Source: Arthonia radiata (Eukaryota > Ascomycota > Arthoniomycetes > Arthoniales > Arthoniaceae). Taken from it: 64,000 nt of DNA. Each line of letters begins with the position of its first letter. The stretch's first letter is position 1. The stretch covers positions 1,236,865 through 1,300,864 of the forward strand of contig PSQN01000003.1 of the NCBI GenBank assembly GCA_002989075.1. Reading direction: 5' to 3'. A program made the translations under genes and the position numbers. Positions 41,165-50,145 of this stretch are shown piece after piece. The notes under the pieces were generated by a model that had not been told where the DNA came from, searched no databases, and saw only the letters and a program-made list of their open reading frames with translations.

Positions 41165-42174
41165 CTACATTTGCTTGGAAACGGTCAGGATCGCTATATG
41201 GGTATCGACAACTTGATCTGTTTCTTGTCCTCTTGCTTGTTCGAACACAATATTCCTCTCAACAGTCATCGTAACCGCACGCGAAATAAGCTTGATAATG
41301 TCATGGGCAGAGAAGGTGATTATGGAGATCATAACTCCCAGACTTGAAAGCAGTCCGAGGTAGCTCTTGGAGTATGTGAAGTCTGGCGATACCGCGAGAG
41401 ATACTGCCTTCAACCTCAGCGCTGTGATTACGACGACTCTGGCGTCGTTCAGCTTCAAAGCATGCGTTCTGGTCTCAACACATGCACTTACACGATCCCA
41501 CAGTTCATTGTCGCAAACAGTCCCACTTTTCGCAACAGCGGCAGATTCACCCGGAAGAGATAACCAGGGACTGCGCAAATGCTCACATCAAGCAACAGCC
41601 CGCAGCTTTCAAGAACCACGTACGAGATGACCTGGTCGCCGCACATGCCAAGTGTTCTTGGGTCCCATTGGGCCCGAAATGGATGACAAATGAGGAATAT
41701 TTCAAGGACACATGCAAGTCCGTGCAACGCACTCAATACGCCGATGATTGCGCACGCGAGGCGTATCCTCTTTTCCCTCACAAAGGCGAATCGGAGAAAT
41801 AAGCATGCGGTAAGTCGGAACAGGCCATTGGCAATGCCCCAGAATGCCTCGCTAATAAGCGTGGACTCCACATTGTCAGCAAACATGCCATATAATAATG
41901 GTGGTTGATCTACCTTTGCTGCCAGGGTGACCTGCCTCTCCGTAAGGTCTCGCTGATGCTCGCCTTGGCCTTCATCAATGATTGCCCAAGTCGTCTGAGC
42001 AGTAAGAGCAATTCCAATAATGAGGGTAGCGACAAGAGTGCTCTGGTGCATATACCATATGCCATTACGTCGGACTTGTATGAATATTATCGGCACTGTC
42101 AACGCCGTCGTAAATAATGCCATACTCCAGCTCACTGCAATGGTTACTTCAGCGAGCTTGGTTGATAAATTCAT
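41165..42174 (-). CDS. SAT4-fold (rhodopsin-like) integral membrane protein
   Basis: Two exons: 42,174-41,492 and 41,438-41,165, with a 53-bp intron (donor GTAAGT, acceptor CAG, CTGAAC branch-like site) and intact phase, giving 318 aa. The ATG at 42,174 is the first in frame. Several hydrophobic segments span the protein, with TM1 at about residues 10-30 and the last near residue 275. The segment after the splice, VITALRLKAV followed by SYLGLLSSLG, and the LDVSICAVPGYLF segment before it are typical of the fungal SAT4 family (Pfam Rhodopsin_dom_fun), usually seven-pass plasma-membrane proteins related to PTH11-type receptors. The function of most members is unknown. It diverges from the monooxygenase gene across ~720 bp, so they could be co-regulated. 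The C-terminus is short, so a further 3' exon cannot be excluded. Confidence 0.8.
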
Positions 42175-42895
42175 CTTGAAAGACAAATACGGCGCAACTA
42201 ACAGGTGCAGCGACTACAAATATCGAAGACGTTGAGCTGCTTTTAGCTATACTGAAGCATTGAGGCATTGTTGGGCATCATATTGGAAGGCTGAGTATGG
42301 TTACAGAAATGAGAAGGCAGATGCGCTGATGCAGTCACCCTCTATGTAGACTTGGCCTGCTGGATCAGATTCATCCACTTTTTGCCAGACCATGTTGCCC
42401 TACCTGTGCTACTAGGAATGTTCTGCAGTCAATCACAGTACGTGTATGCAGTACATCACCCCTGCATAAGTGATGTCCGCTTTATCTGCCTTGCACATGC
42501 CAAGTACGATGTTCTTCTCTCTTCCAATCAATTATTGAATTTTACTATCAGCTGCTGAGATTACCATGTGAAATCACATAAAAACGACTCTGGAGGTACA
42601 CATGACAAGCTGAACAAACTCAGGGGGTCTGCTCTACAGCATTTGATACATCGCTTATCTTGGTTATCTGTTTTCCTGATGCAGCTTAGCGTGATAGTCC
42701 TCCCGCATTTCTTCCAAGCGACGGCACGGACGGGCTTGCCGTACGAAATCTGCTAGTACGGCTACGACGACCATCAACTAATGATTGCTCATTCAACCAT
42801 GGATTTTGCAGATCGACAGCGACGGTTGTAGATCACGCTAATGATTCGCTTGATTGTGTTAGTCACCTGTGAAACAGGTACACACAGACATTAAG
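42175..42895. promoter_or_regulatory. Shared divergent promoter region
   Basis: 721 bp separate the start codons of the SAT4-type gene (minus) and the flavin monooxygenase gene (plus). No coding region is supported inside. It must contain both promoters; I recognised no definite TATA box or factor site. Confidence 0.55.
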
Positions 42896-44665
42896 ATGTC
42901 CCGCCTTGGGGGCGCACAAAGTTTTGACGTCGTAGTCATCGGCGGAGGGCTTTACGGCATACAAGCCGCCCGTACCTACCTTGAGATACATCCAGACGCC
43001 AGCTTGCGCGTGTTTGAAGCAAGCAGTTGCGTCGGAGGTGTTTGGAGCAAGGAGCGTATGTACGATGCGTTCTGGACGCAGACGCCCTTAGGTATTGGCG
43101 AGTTTTCAGACCGGTCAATCACCTCTGTACCGTGGAGTGAGACCGAGTACGGCTTCTTTGCGGCAAGACATCTGAGTGAGTACCTGGAGGAATACGTGGA
43201 ACATCATTCGTACGATGGGAAGACTTTAGCGTCACGCATAGACCTGCGTACGGCCGTCACGTTGGTGAGAAAAGCAAGCAGTGGAATGTGGGAGATGCGT
43301 GTGAAGGGTCGCGACATGCCCGTCTTCGCGAAGAAGATCATTGATGCGTGTGGCATGACGTCCAAGCCAAACATTCCCTCAATCAAGGGCAGTGATGCAT
43401 TCCCAGGACTCATGATCCATCACCGGGATTTTGGCAGTTCGAACATTGTCACATCCGAAAAGTGTCAAAGGATCGTTGTCCTCGGCGGCGCCAAGTCAGC
43501 TGCAGATGTCGCATACGCGTGTGCAAAGGCGGGCAAAACCGTGCATTGGATTATTCGCCGTTCAGGGAGTGGTCCTTGCGCATTCGTTCCCGCAAAAGAC
43601 AGTCCTCTCTACAATAATTCCAATGAGTCGATCTACAACAGATTTGCGGCGCAGTTGCTCGCCAGCATATTCACAAAGCCTAGTTGGCTGCAGTATCTCC
43701 TCCATCAAACAGCAATAGGCCGCCGACTATTCTCCCGATTCTGGGCCAGCAACTATGCGGGCGTCCTCGATCAAGCGAACTACGACAGACCAGATGGGAA
43801 AGCGAATGGCTATTACAACCTCAAGCCTGATACCCCTATCTTTTGGCAGAATGACAGCACGAGCGTCAACCAACGCAAGGACTTCTTTGACGTTGTTGCG
43901 AGGAAGATTAAGGTCTATCGAGAAGATGTGCAGGAAATTAACGCAAGTGCCATTGTACTCGCAAATGGTCAGGAGTTGGAAGCTGATGCTGTTGTTTTCG
44001 CTACGGGTTGGTCATCAGAGAATGACATCTACGATCAAGAACTTTGTTACGAGCTTGGGCTACCAGTTCGCAGAGACTATTTCGAGAAGCTTGATCTGGA
44101 CGAGTGGGCTGGTTTTGATCGAGACACGGAAACCCAAGTGCAGAAAAGCTTTCCGATCCTGCAAAGCCCACCACCATACTACAAACCAGGGAAGAGCATG
44201 ACGCCGTTCCGGCTGTACAGAGGCATCGTTCCCTTCAAGGACCCTCTTACTAGCTCAACCACCACTCAGAGATCCATCGCTTTCGTTGGCCGCATCATGC
44301 TCGGCAATAACTTCCGCGCTGCTGAGGCGCAATCCCTGTGGGCTGTCGCAGCACTCGACGGTACGCTCGATCTCACTAATCATGATCGCATGAAGCGCGA
44401 CATTTCAGCAGTAGCAACGTGGAGTCGGCGAAGATATCTAGCCAAAGGCCAGCTGGGCAATTATTGCTACTATGACCTAGTACCGTACACGGATCAGTTG
44501 CTAGAGGACATGCGGCTGTCGAGTCACTTACCGCGATGGCCGTGGCAACGGCTGTTTCGACCAACTGTGGCAGCTGAGCTGCGAAACTTGATCAATGAGT
44601 ACAAGCAGAACGACGGCCCTGAGAAGACGAAACAGCAAAAGATTGGGTATCCTCTGCAATCATGA
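42896..44665 (+). CDS. Flavin-containing monooxygenase-like FAD/NADPH oxidoreductase
   Basis: Single exon, 589 aa from the ATG at 42,896 (the open frame extends a little upstream without an ATG). Visible parts: FAD-binding Rossmann loop GGGLYG at residues 16-21 after a VVVIG strand; the FMO-type signature FPGLMIHHRDF (FxGxxxHxxxF) at 169-179; a second dinucleotide loop GGAKSA at 197-202, as for NADPH; and an ATGW segment at 369-372. These identify a class B flavoprotein monooxygenase that uses NADPH and O2 to oxygenate a soft nucleophile or ketone. The substrate cannot be read from sequence. No signal peptide is seen, so it is probably cytosolic. The length is normal for fungal members, which often sit in secondary-metabolism loci. 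Codon use and composition match the neighbouring genes, and the frame is intact, so RIP has not reached it. Confidence 0.85.
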   Translation: MSRLGGAQSFDVVVIGGGLYGIQAARTYLEIHPDASLRVFEASSCVGGVWSKERMYDAFWTQTPLGIGEFSDRSITSVPWSETEYGFFAARHLSEYLEEYVEHHSYDGKTLASRIDLRTAVTLVRKASSGMWEMRVKGRDMPVFAKKIIDACGMTSKPNIPSIKGSDAFPGLMIHHRDFGSSNIVTSEKCQRIVVLGGAKSAADVAYACAKAGKTVHWIIRRSGSGPCAFVPAKDSPLYNNSNESIYNRFAAQLLASIFTKPSWLQYLLHQTAIGRRLFSRFWASNYAGVLDQANYDRPDGKANGYYNLKPDTPIFWQNDSTSVNQRKDFFDVVARKIKVYREDVQEINASAIVLANGQELEADAVVFATGWSSENDIYDQELCYELGLPVRRDYFEKLDLDEWAGFDRDTETQVQKSFPILQSPPPYYKPGKSMTPFRLYRGIVPFKDPLTSSTTTQRSIAFVGRIMLGNNFRAAEAQSLWAVAALDGTLDLTNHDRMKRDISAVATWSRRRYLAKGQLGNYCYYDLVPYTDQLLEDMRLSSHLPRWPWQRLFRPTVAAELRNLINEYKQNDGPEKTKQQKIGYPLQS

Positions 44666-45347
44666 GCCTGACATTGCGGCAAGAAGACCGGGCCTTTTCT
44701 CTGCGTCCGTCCTTGAGACCAGCCCTTTTGTTAGCGGTCAGACGCAATATGCCAAACAAGATCATCGAAGCGAAGGTAAGACCCAATAGCGCTCTGTATG
44801 GACAAGTCCGCGCAGAAGACCATAAAACTCATCTCAAACCCAATGATTGTCAAAAGGTCGCTGAATGCGCTTTGCTCTACAGGGGCGCGAAACTTTGTAC
44901 TGTGTAAAGCAGTCGTTCAGTAAGAATCAAGCATCATCTGTAATGTATGTAAGCACAATTAGGGCTATAATAGCTGACTTATGACAACAAGATTGAGCAC
45001 AGTGAATCCGCATTTACATTCAGAGGATATAGACGCGCTAACCACACGGCTCACGTCCAAGATACGCTAAAGGAGTTGAAACGGGACCTCGCATCACTAA
45101 AAAACTCGCATCGCAAGGAAAGTTGCATGACTAAGGAACTCGCATCACTAATTCCAATTGCCATCGATAAAAAGGGCCAACCTATGTTTGGCATATCTCT
45201 TGTCCACCACAGCGGATGAAAAAAAATCGACAGGTCAGCAAGAACAGCGCGAGCCGTTCAGCCAAAGATGGCCTCTAAAGAAAACGTCCCTCGTGCCATC
45301 CCGTCAAAAGGAAGTTTCGAGCCCAATAATGACCTGCATCGTCGAAC
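44666..45347. other. Intergenic, no gene seen
   Basis: Contains short frames only. The pentadecamer AACTCGCATCACTAA-like motif occurs twice near 45,080-45,150, a small imperfect direct repeat. The region should hold the monooxygenase 3' end and the promoter of the DUF3431 gene. Confidence 0.4.
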
Positions 45348-46253
45348 ATGCGGTCTTCGAGGTACTTGTTCTTTCTGTTTACAGCAGCATTGTTGGTCCT
45401 CACGCTTGTCTGGCATTGCAGCGACAATGAGCTTCTCTATCCCAAGCGGTCTCAACCAGCCTCAAAATCAGGCCAGCAAACCAACACAAATTCTGCGACA
45501 GCGATAGCAAGGGCTAGTAGCCCGCAAAAGGCCGTCGTGCTCGCAGCGCACGAGGGTCAGGACATCGCATGGCTGGATGAGCTTGTTGAGTAAGCCACGC
45601 ACTCTATAAGGTCAGACATCTTCTGAGCAGTCTTCGTAGTTGGAGTTCCCACGTCTATACTTTCAACACCACCGCCGTGTCATCTATAGACAACCTCACC
45701 GTAGCTCAGGCTTATCTCAGCTTTCTCATCGAGTTCTACGAGAACCTACCGAAGACTGTCGCGTTTGTGCATCAGCTCCAACGTCATACGGTAGGTGTCA
45801 CCGCCCTATTTTCGAGGACGAAAACGCTTGCAGCCGGCATCCGAGCCCTTGGCTCTTGCACAGACTGGCTCGATCGTAATCACTATTTCTCACCACTGAC
45901 ATTTTATCCAGAGGGATCGTAACGCTCTCTCACCAAAGGCCATCGTCATCTCTCTTACGCATCTCCGGACCGACGCCATTCAGAGACGAGGCTACTCAGA
46001 CCTTATCTGCGCGAGTGCACATGATTTTCAACGACAATGCAGTGATCAGCATACTCCCATCGAGCAGCTGATGCACGTCTTAATAGCAACTACTTCGAAG
46101 TCAGTAAACCCCCGAAGGAGCGCTGGCTCAATGCAGTTCGCAGCGAGCAGAGAGCAGATGCGGAGGAGAGAGAGGTCGTATTACAAGCGAGTACTTGCGT
46201 CGCTTGAGACGAACGACCAAGATCTCGAGGGCGAGGTCCAGTGTCTTTGGTGA
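45348..46253 (+). CDS. DUF3431 family protein, single N-terminal membrane anchor
   Basis: Proposed exons 45,348-45,589, 45,631-45,790 and 45,912-46,253, with introns of 41 and 121 bp (donors GTAAGC and GTAGGT). The phases match throughout and give 247 aa. Residues about 5-22 (RYLFFLFTAALLVLTLVW) form a signal anchor, suggesting a type II membrane or secretory-path protein. Family-like segments follow: VVLAAHEGQDIAWLDEL, then NLTVAQAYLSFLIEFYENLP and FVH, then LRTDAIQRRGYSDLIC, then MQFAASREQMRRR near the C-terminus. These correspond in order to the fungal DUF3431 domain, whose function is unknown and which has been compared to glycosyltransferases. The 41-bp intron is unusually short. The usual C-terminal tail after the E-x-L-W segment is missing or diverged, so the gene may be truncated or decaying. 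Confidence 0.6.
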
Positions 46254-46689
46254 GTTGCTGACTTTCTCTCACGAATTTGGTGCATATCGTCGGCTATGCG
46301 CGGCCATGGCCAGCGAGCTGCGATGTCTTGACAAAGGCAGTTTTTGAGGATAATGAAATCTTTACTGACTTAGTGATCCCAGGCCTTTGGTTTTCGCAGC
46401 CGACGGCGTGGAATATGAAGACGAAGAGACGTGCTGGTGTGAGCTTTACGAACCGTGGTGAGAGATTTCCGAGATGAAATGGACATGCTATGATGATATT
46501 TACATACACAAAACCCGACAAACATGACTCGAGCAACTTTTCTCATTCGTAAAGAACCAACAATAGCTACAACCTCCATTTACCAGACGGTCTAAAAACC
46601 TCTTTCGAAGCACCTGGCTCTCATCCCACACATTTAGATTCTTCACTTCCTCTCAACACCTCAAAACCTCACATCCCCACTCAAAGGCA
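46254..46689. other. Short intergenic between convergent gene and pseudogene
   Basis: No supported gene. The last exon of the DUF3431 gene could continue here but no clean splice acceptor in frame was found. Confidence 0.35.
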
Positions 46690-48819
46690 AATTATACCTC
46701 GAGCTCCTCTCCATCTTCACCGTCACCTCCCCCACCTGCACCCAATTCCGCCTCCCCGTACCCCACATACTCACATCCCTCCTCACCAACACCGCCTCAA
46801 ACCGCTGCGTCTGCCGGGCGCGCCGCCTGAGGCCAGTAGAGGCTGTGGGCTCGAGTCGTTGTAGCCGTCAGGCAGCCACTGCTCGGGCGGAACCCCATAG
46901 TTTTCAGCACCTGAGGCTTCGCTCGCGTTCGAGGAGCTGAGGTACGGATACAGATATATCTGATACCCCTTCTGCGCGATCTCAGGGGGCGTTGTGTAAT
47001 CGCCTAGATCGGTCGATCGAGTCTCATTGCCAAACCTCGGCGCTGGGCCCGTCATTCCACTAGCTGGCGCATACGGCGGCGTGTCCAGCTTCTCGATGCT
47101 GATTTCACTGTAGGAGAAGCTAGTGTAGCTGAGCACGTACCCGAAGTCGTAGATTGGCTTGATGGAGTGCATTTCGAAGTGACGGTAATCGACGTCAAGG
47201 CCAGAAATGTCGACTTACGGCGCGCCATCGCCGTTGTTCTATGTAAGAGTGGGCCGCGACGTAGTCTTCTTTCGTCCTGCCTAGTGCGAAGGGAAGACGA
47301 TGGCGTTGCGGATAACGGCGACGTGTCTTTCTTGGCCTGTGAGCGAAAGGGCGCCTTCGTGCTTCAGAAACAAGGTAGACGTGGCGCCAATCTCTCGGAT
47401 GAGCGCGTTCGTGGATCGTTTTCGCACGGGTATATCTTTGTTCATTAGTTCCAGGCGGGCTCGTAACACTGGACGGGCGCGTACTTCTCCTCCGTCCACG
47501 CGTCAAATGTCACAGGTTTATGCACTTCATCCCGCCCCATCTTGAAGTACACGGTCATAATGCAGACACATTTTTCATCCAGACGTAATGCAGACACATT
47601 TTTCATCCAGACGTCACTCAGACATCGTCCCATTGAGGACGGCGGGCGTCATGTTGGCGCCCCAGTACGAGCGGCCGGAGACGGGCTCCGTGTCGTAATG
47701 TCGAGGTCTGCGAAGGCGCTGCTGGCGCCGGATTCCTGTGGCCCCCAGTCGGACATGACGAGGCCATGGAAGGCGAGCTCGTTTTGAGGAGGTGGTTCAG
47801 CGTGTAGGAGTTGGCTGCTGAGTAGCTGTTATTATTTTAGTTGTAGGAGGCCATGATGGCGCCTGTCCCGGCTTTCATTACGTAGGCGAAGGGTCTGCAG
47901 GGCGTGTTGAGTGGGCATGGTGCTCAGCAGCACCAACATTAGCGGCAGCATTCACCACAAAAAGAGCTCTTGCATCGTCCGATCATCGAGATTCTCACTG
48001 ATGCTTTCGGTTATGGTGTGATTGTTAGGCAGCGCTTCCGAGACCTATATTAAACGCTCCTGCTCTTGCTCATTTGCGAGGCAATGCTTTTTCGTCGCTA
48101 TCACGCCATTACTCTGGATGGCCTTCACTGCCGGGCCTACAATCTCGCCGGAGAGGCACGGGTCAGGACTGAAGCACTCATATGCACGCTCAGACTCTGG
48201 AAAGAGGCCAAGAGGCGAGACTACAGGTCGAAGTAAAGCATCTGCGCCCAGATCGCGGTATTCCTGTCCTTGAGCTGCGCCTCTAGCGTGGGCTAGGCCA
48301 CGACCCCAAGTCGCACCGATGTTGATGCCGCCAGGGAAGGCGAAACCGAACTCAGCTGTGCTAGTCAGAAAAAGCGATGTGACTGCTGGAAATGGCGAGC
48401 GTACCGAAGCTTACATTCAAGGGTGTATCCTGCAAGCAGATGGCATTGAAGCCCAGCCGTAGTATCGAGCCTGTATTGTCGAGACAATGGTCGCCGAAGT
48501 ATCTGCACTTTCAGTTAGGAATTGCAGGTGCTCTTGGACTGATCGATTGCCATACCCAGTGGAGGTAGTCAAGTTGACTTTCTCCAGCAGCGTGAGTTCG
48601 CTGACGAATGCTGTCGCTTTAGCGTATGCCCCAGCCCAGTCATCCGCTCCCGTTGTCCATGGTGAAGGGTATCCGGGTGGGGATCCAGCAAACTGCTGAG
48701 ACGAGCAGCTCTGCAATGTCCTATTAGCATTCCATCCCGACCAACTCTCGCTTCTTTGAGTTGCTACTCACAGCAGCCCATAGACCCAGGAGAAAGCAAC
48801 TACAAGCCAATGAGATCAT
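46690..48819 (-). pseudogene. GH3 beta-glucosidase, decayed
   Basis: The 5' third is still a good gene model. Exon 1 (48,819-48,772) encodes a signal peptide MISLACSCFLLGLWAA. Exons 48,710-48,556, 48,502-48,405 and 48,355 onward are separated by introns of 61, 53 and 49 bp with CTAAT/CTAAC/CTGAC branch sites and matching phases. They encode the secreted GH3 N-terminal pattern: SPWTTGADDWAGAYAKA, LTLLEKVNLT, GSILRLGFNAICLQDTPL, FAFPGGINIGATW and ANEQEQE. Then comes an in-frame TAG at 48,047-48,045. Beyond it, GH3 pieces (VMSDWG with the nucleophile Asp, SYWGANMTPAVLNGT, FGYVLSYTSFSYS of the fibronectin-like domain, and RRDVSMW near the end) occur in different frames. The whole is about 2.1 kb, shorter than the usual 2.5 kb or more. 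A functional copy would hydrolyse terminal beta-glucosides outside the cell. Confidence 0.85.
47558..47613. repeat. Perfect 28-bp tandem duplication in the GH3 pseudogene
   Basis: Two adjacent identical copies (47,558-47,585 and 47,586-47,613) of a unit starting TAATGCAGACACA. The unit length is not a multiple of three, so it adds a frame change in the relic. Confidence 0.9.
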
Positions 48820-50145
48820 GTTGATACGCTCTACAATGCAGTAAAAAGGCAAGCACGCGTTTTTCACATGCCTCAACAGCGAAAAGCATTTCCTTGTAGC
48901 CACTCCGATCCACTGCATCGCGGATCCTCCCACCACAAACACAGCCAAACAACAGCACGTGTCGCCTCATAACTTCACTTCAGCCATGCTCGGCGTCAAC
49001 CATCATTGGCCTCAAAGAACAATTATCTTGCGATTACGGCTCATCCCAATGTGTTTTGAGTCGGTGACCACGCGAGGCCGACTGGAATGGGCATTTATTT
49101 TTGTGGGTTGTTTGGATATATCATACGGCGGTGTCGAATGCATGCCGAAGACAGAATTAGTTGCGAGCGGTACAGGTAACTCCCGAGTAGCTCGGAGATT
49201 CATAGTGATAGCATGGGAGAGCATGAGATGAGGGCGCCTTGTGGCGTATAGCAATACTGCGCGAGTGGCAGAGCGCCGGGTTCAGTTTGAGATGGCTGTG
49301 ACGTTGATCGTTCCTAATGACTTTAGCACTGTGTATGAGTGACTCTTGGTAATGGTCTGTATTGACCGGAACAGCGCAATCCCATGGATGGTGATCAGCA
49401 GAGGGCATGAGCTAAGGAAGTAGGAAGGCACGGAATGAAGGCACTGCCAGACATATTCTTTCTAGACTGTAGACCTGCACATTCATATTTCATGGCATAT
49501 TCTCGAGGAATAGCGTATGCCTCGTACAGACAGAACTCTTGGCATCGCTGGTGAGGTGGCAAAACGCTGCACTGCACCTCCTCCCTTCTGACCGAGATCT
49601 TTCATCTAGAGAGCATCAGCAGCTCTTCCAGTGAGTCTTCTGGTGTCACGCAGATGTCTTGCAACGTGTTCAGGATCTTTTTGGTTCCTCAGATGTCGCC
49701 GATGGCAGGGTACGAGAGATGGTGAGCGATTTTGAGCAAAAGTCCCCCGCGGCTTAAATAATTGTAGACGTCAAGTGAGCACACACAGCATGTCGATTCT
49801 TCAACATATGAGAGAAAGTCTTGCGACGTCAGACCTTCGACGCATCTGAACATCTCGTAAGAGTAAGGGTACCTCTATTTGAACGCTGGAAGCATTGCTT
49901 GGCATCTCAAAGTGCTGGTTCGCTGAAGCACGAAAAACGATGGAAAGCTTGATGTCAGAATCATTTGGTCTATCACCTATCTCACAACACACATGCAGCT
50001 CAGATGCCATTCGAGGCACATCAGCTGACCATGCTCGCTCATATCCAAGATCCCAAGCAGAGATCCAACCGTCATTCCATCGTAATATAGCACATGATCG
50101 TTATCACCACCTTATACACACCAACCTCGAACTCGCTTCCACAAT
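48820..50145. other. Intergenic, no gene seen
   Basis: About 1.3 kb with only short unsupported frames on both strands. It includes the former promoter of the GH3 gene and the 3' flank of the zinc-finger gene. No tRNA or repeat was recognised. Confidence 0.4.

Noticed and set aside
41367-42117. Several plus-strand frames opposite the SAT4 gene
   Set aside because: Antisense shadows; the minus strand has a spliced family match.
42869-42895. Upstream non-ATG start for the monooxygenase
   Set aside because: A GTG start is not expected in a fungal nuclear gene; the ATG at 42,896 leaves the FAD motif in its usual place near the N-terminus.
43755-44201. 148-codon plus-strand frame inside the monooxygenase
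   Set aside because: Alternative frame of a well-supported gene.
46783-47172. A separate 129-residue gene
   Set aside because: It is the fibronectin-like domain of the decayed GH3 gene, not an independent gene.
49240-49310. tRNA-like GGTTCAGTTTGAG stretch
   Set aside because: No acceptor or anticodon stem can be paired around it.
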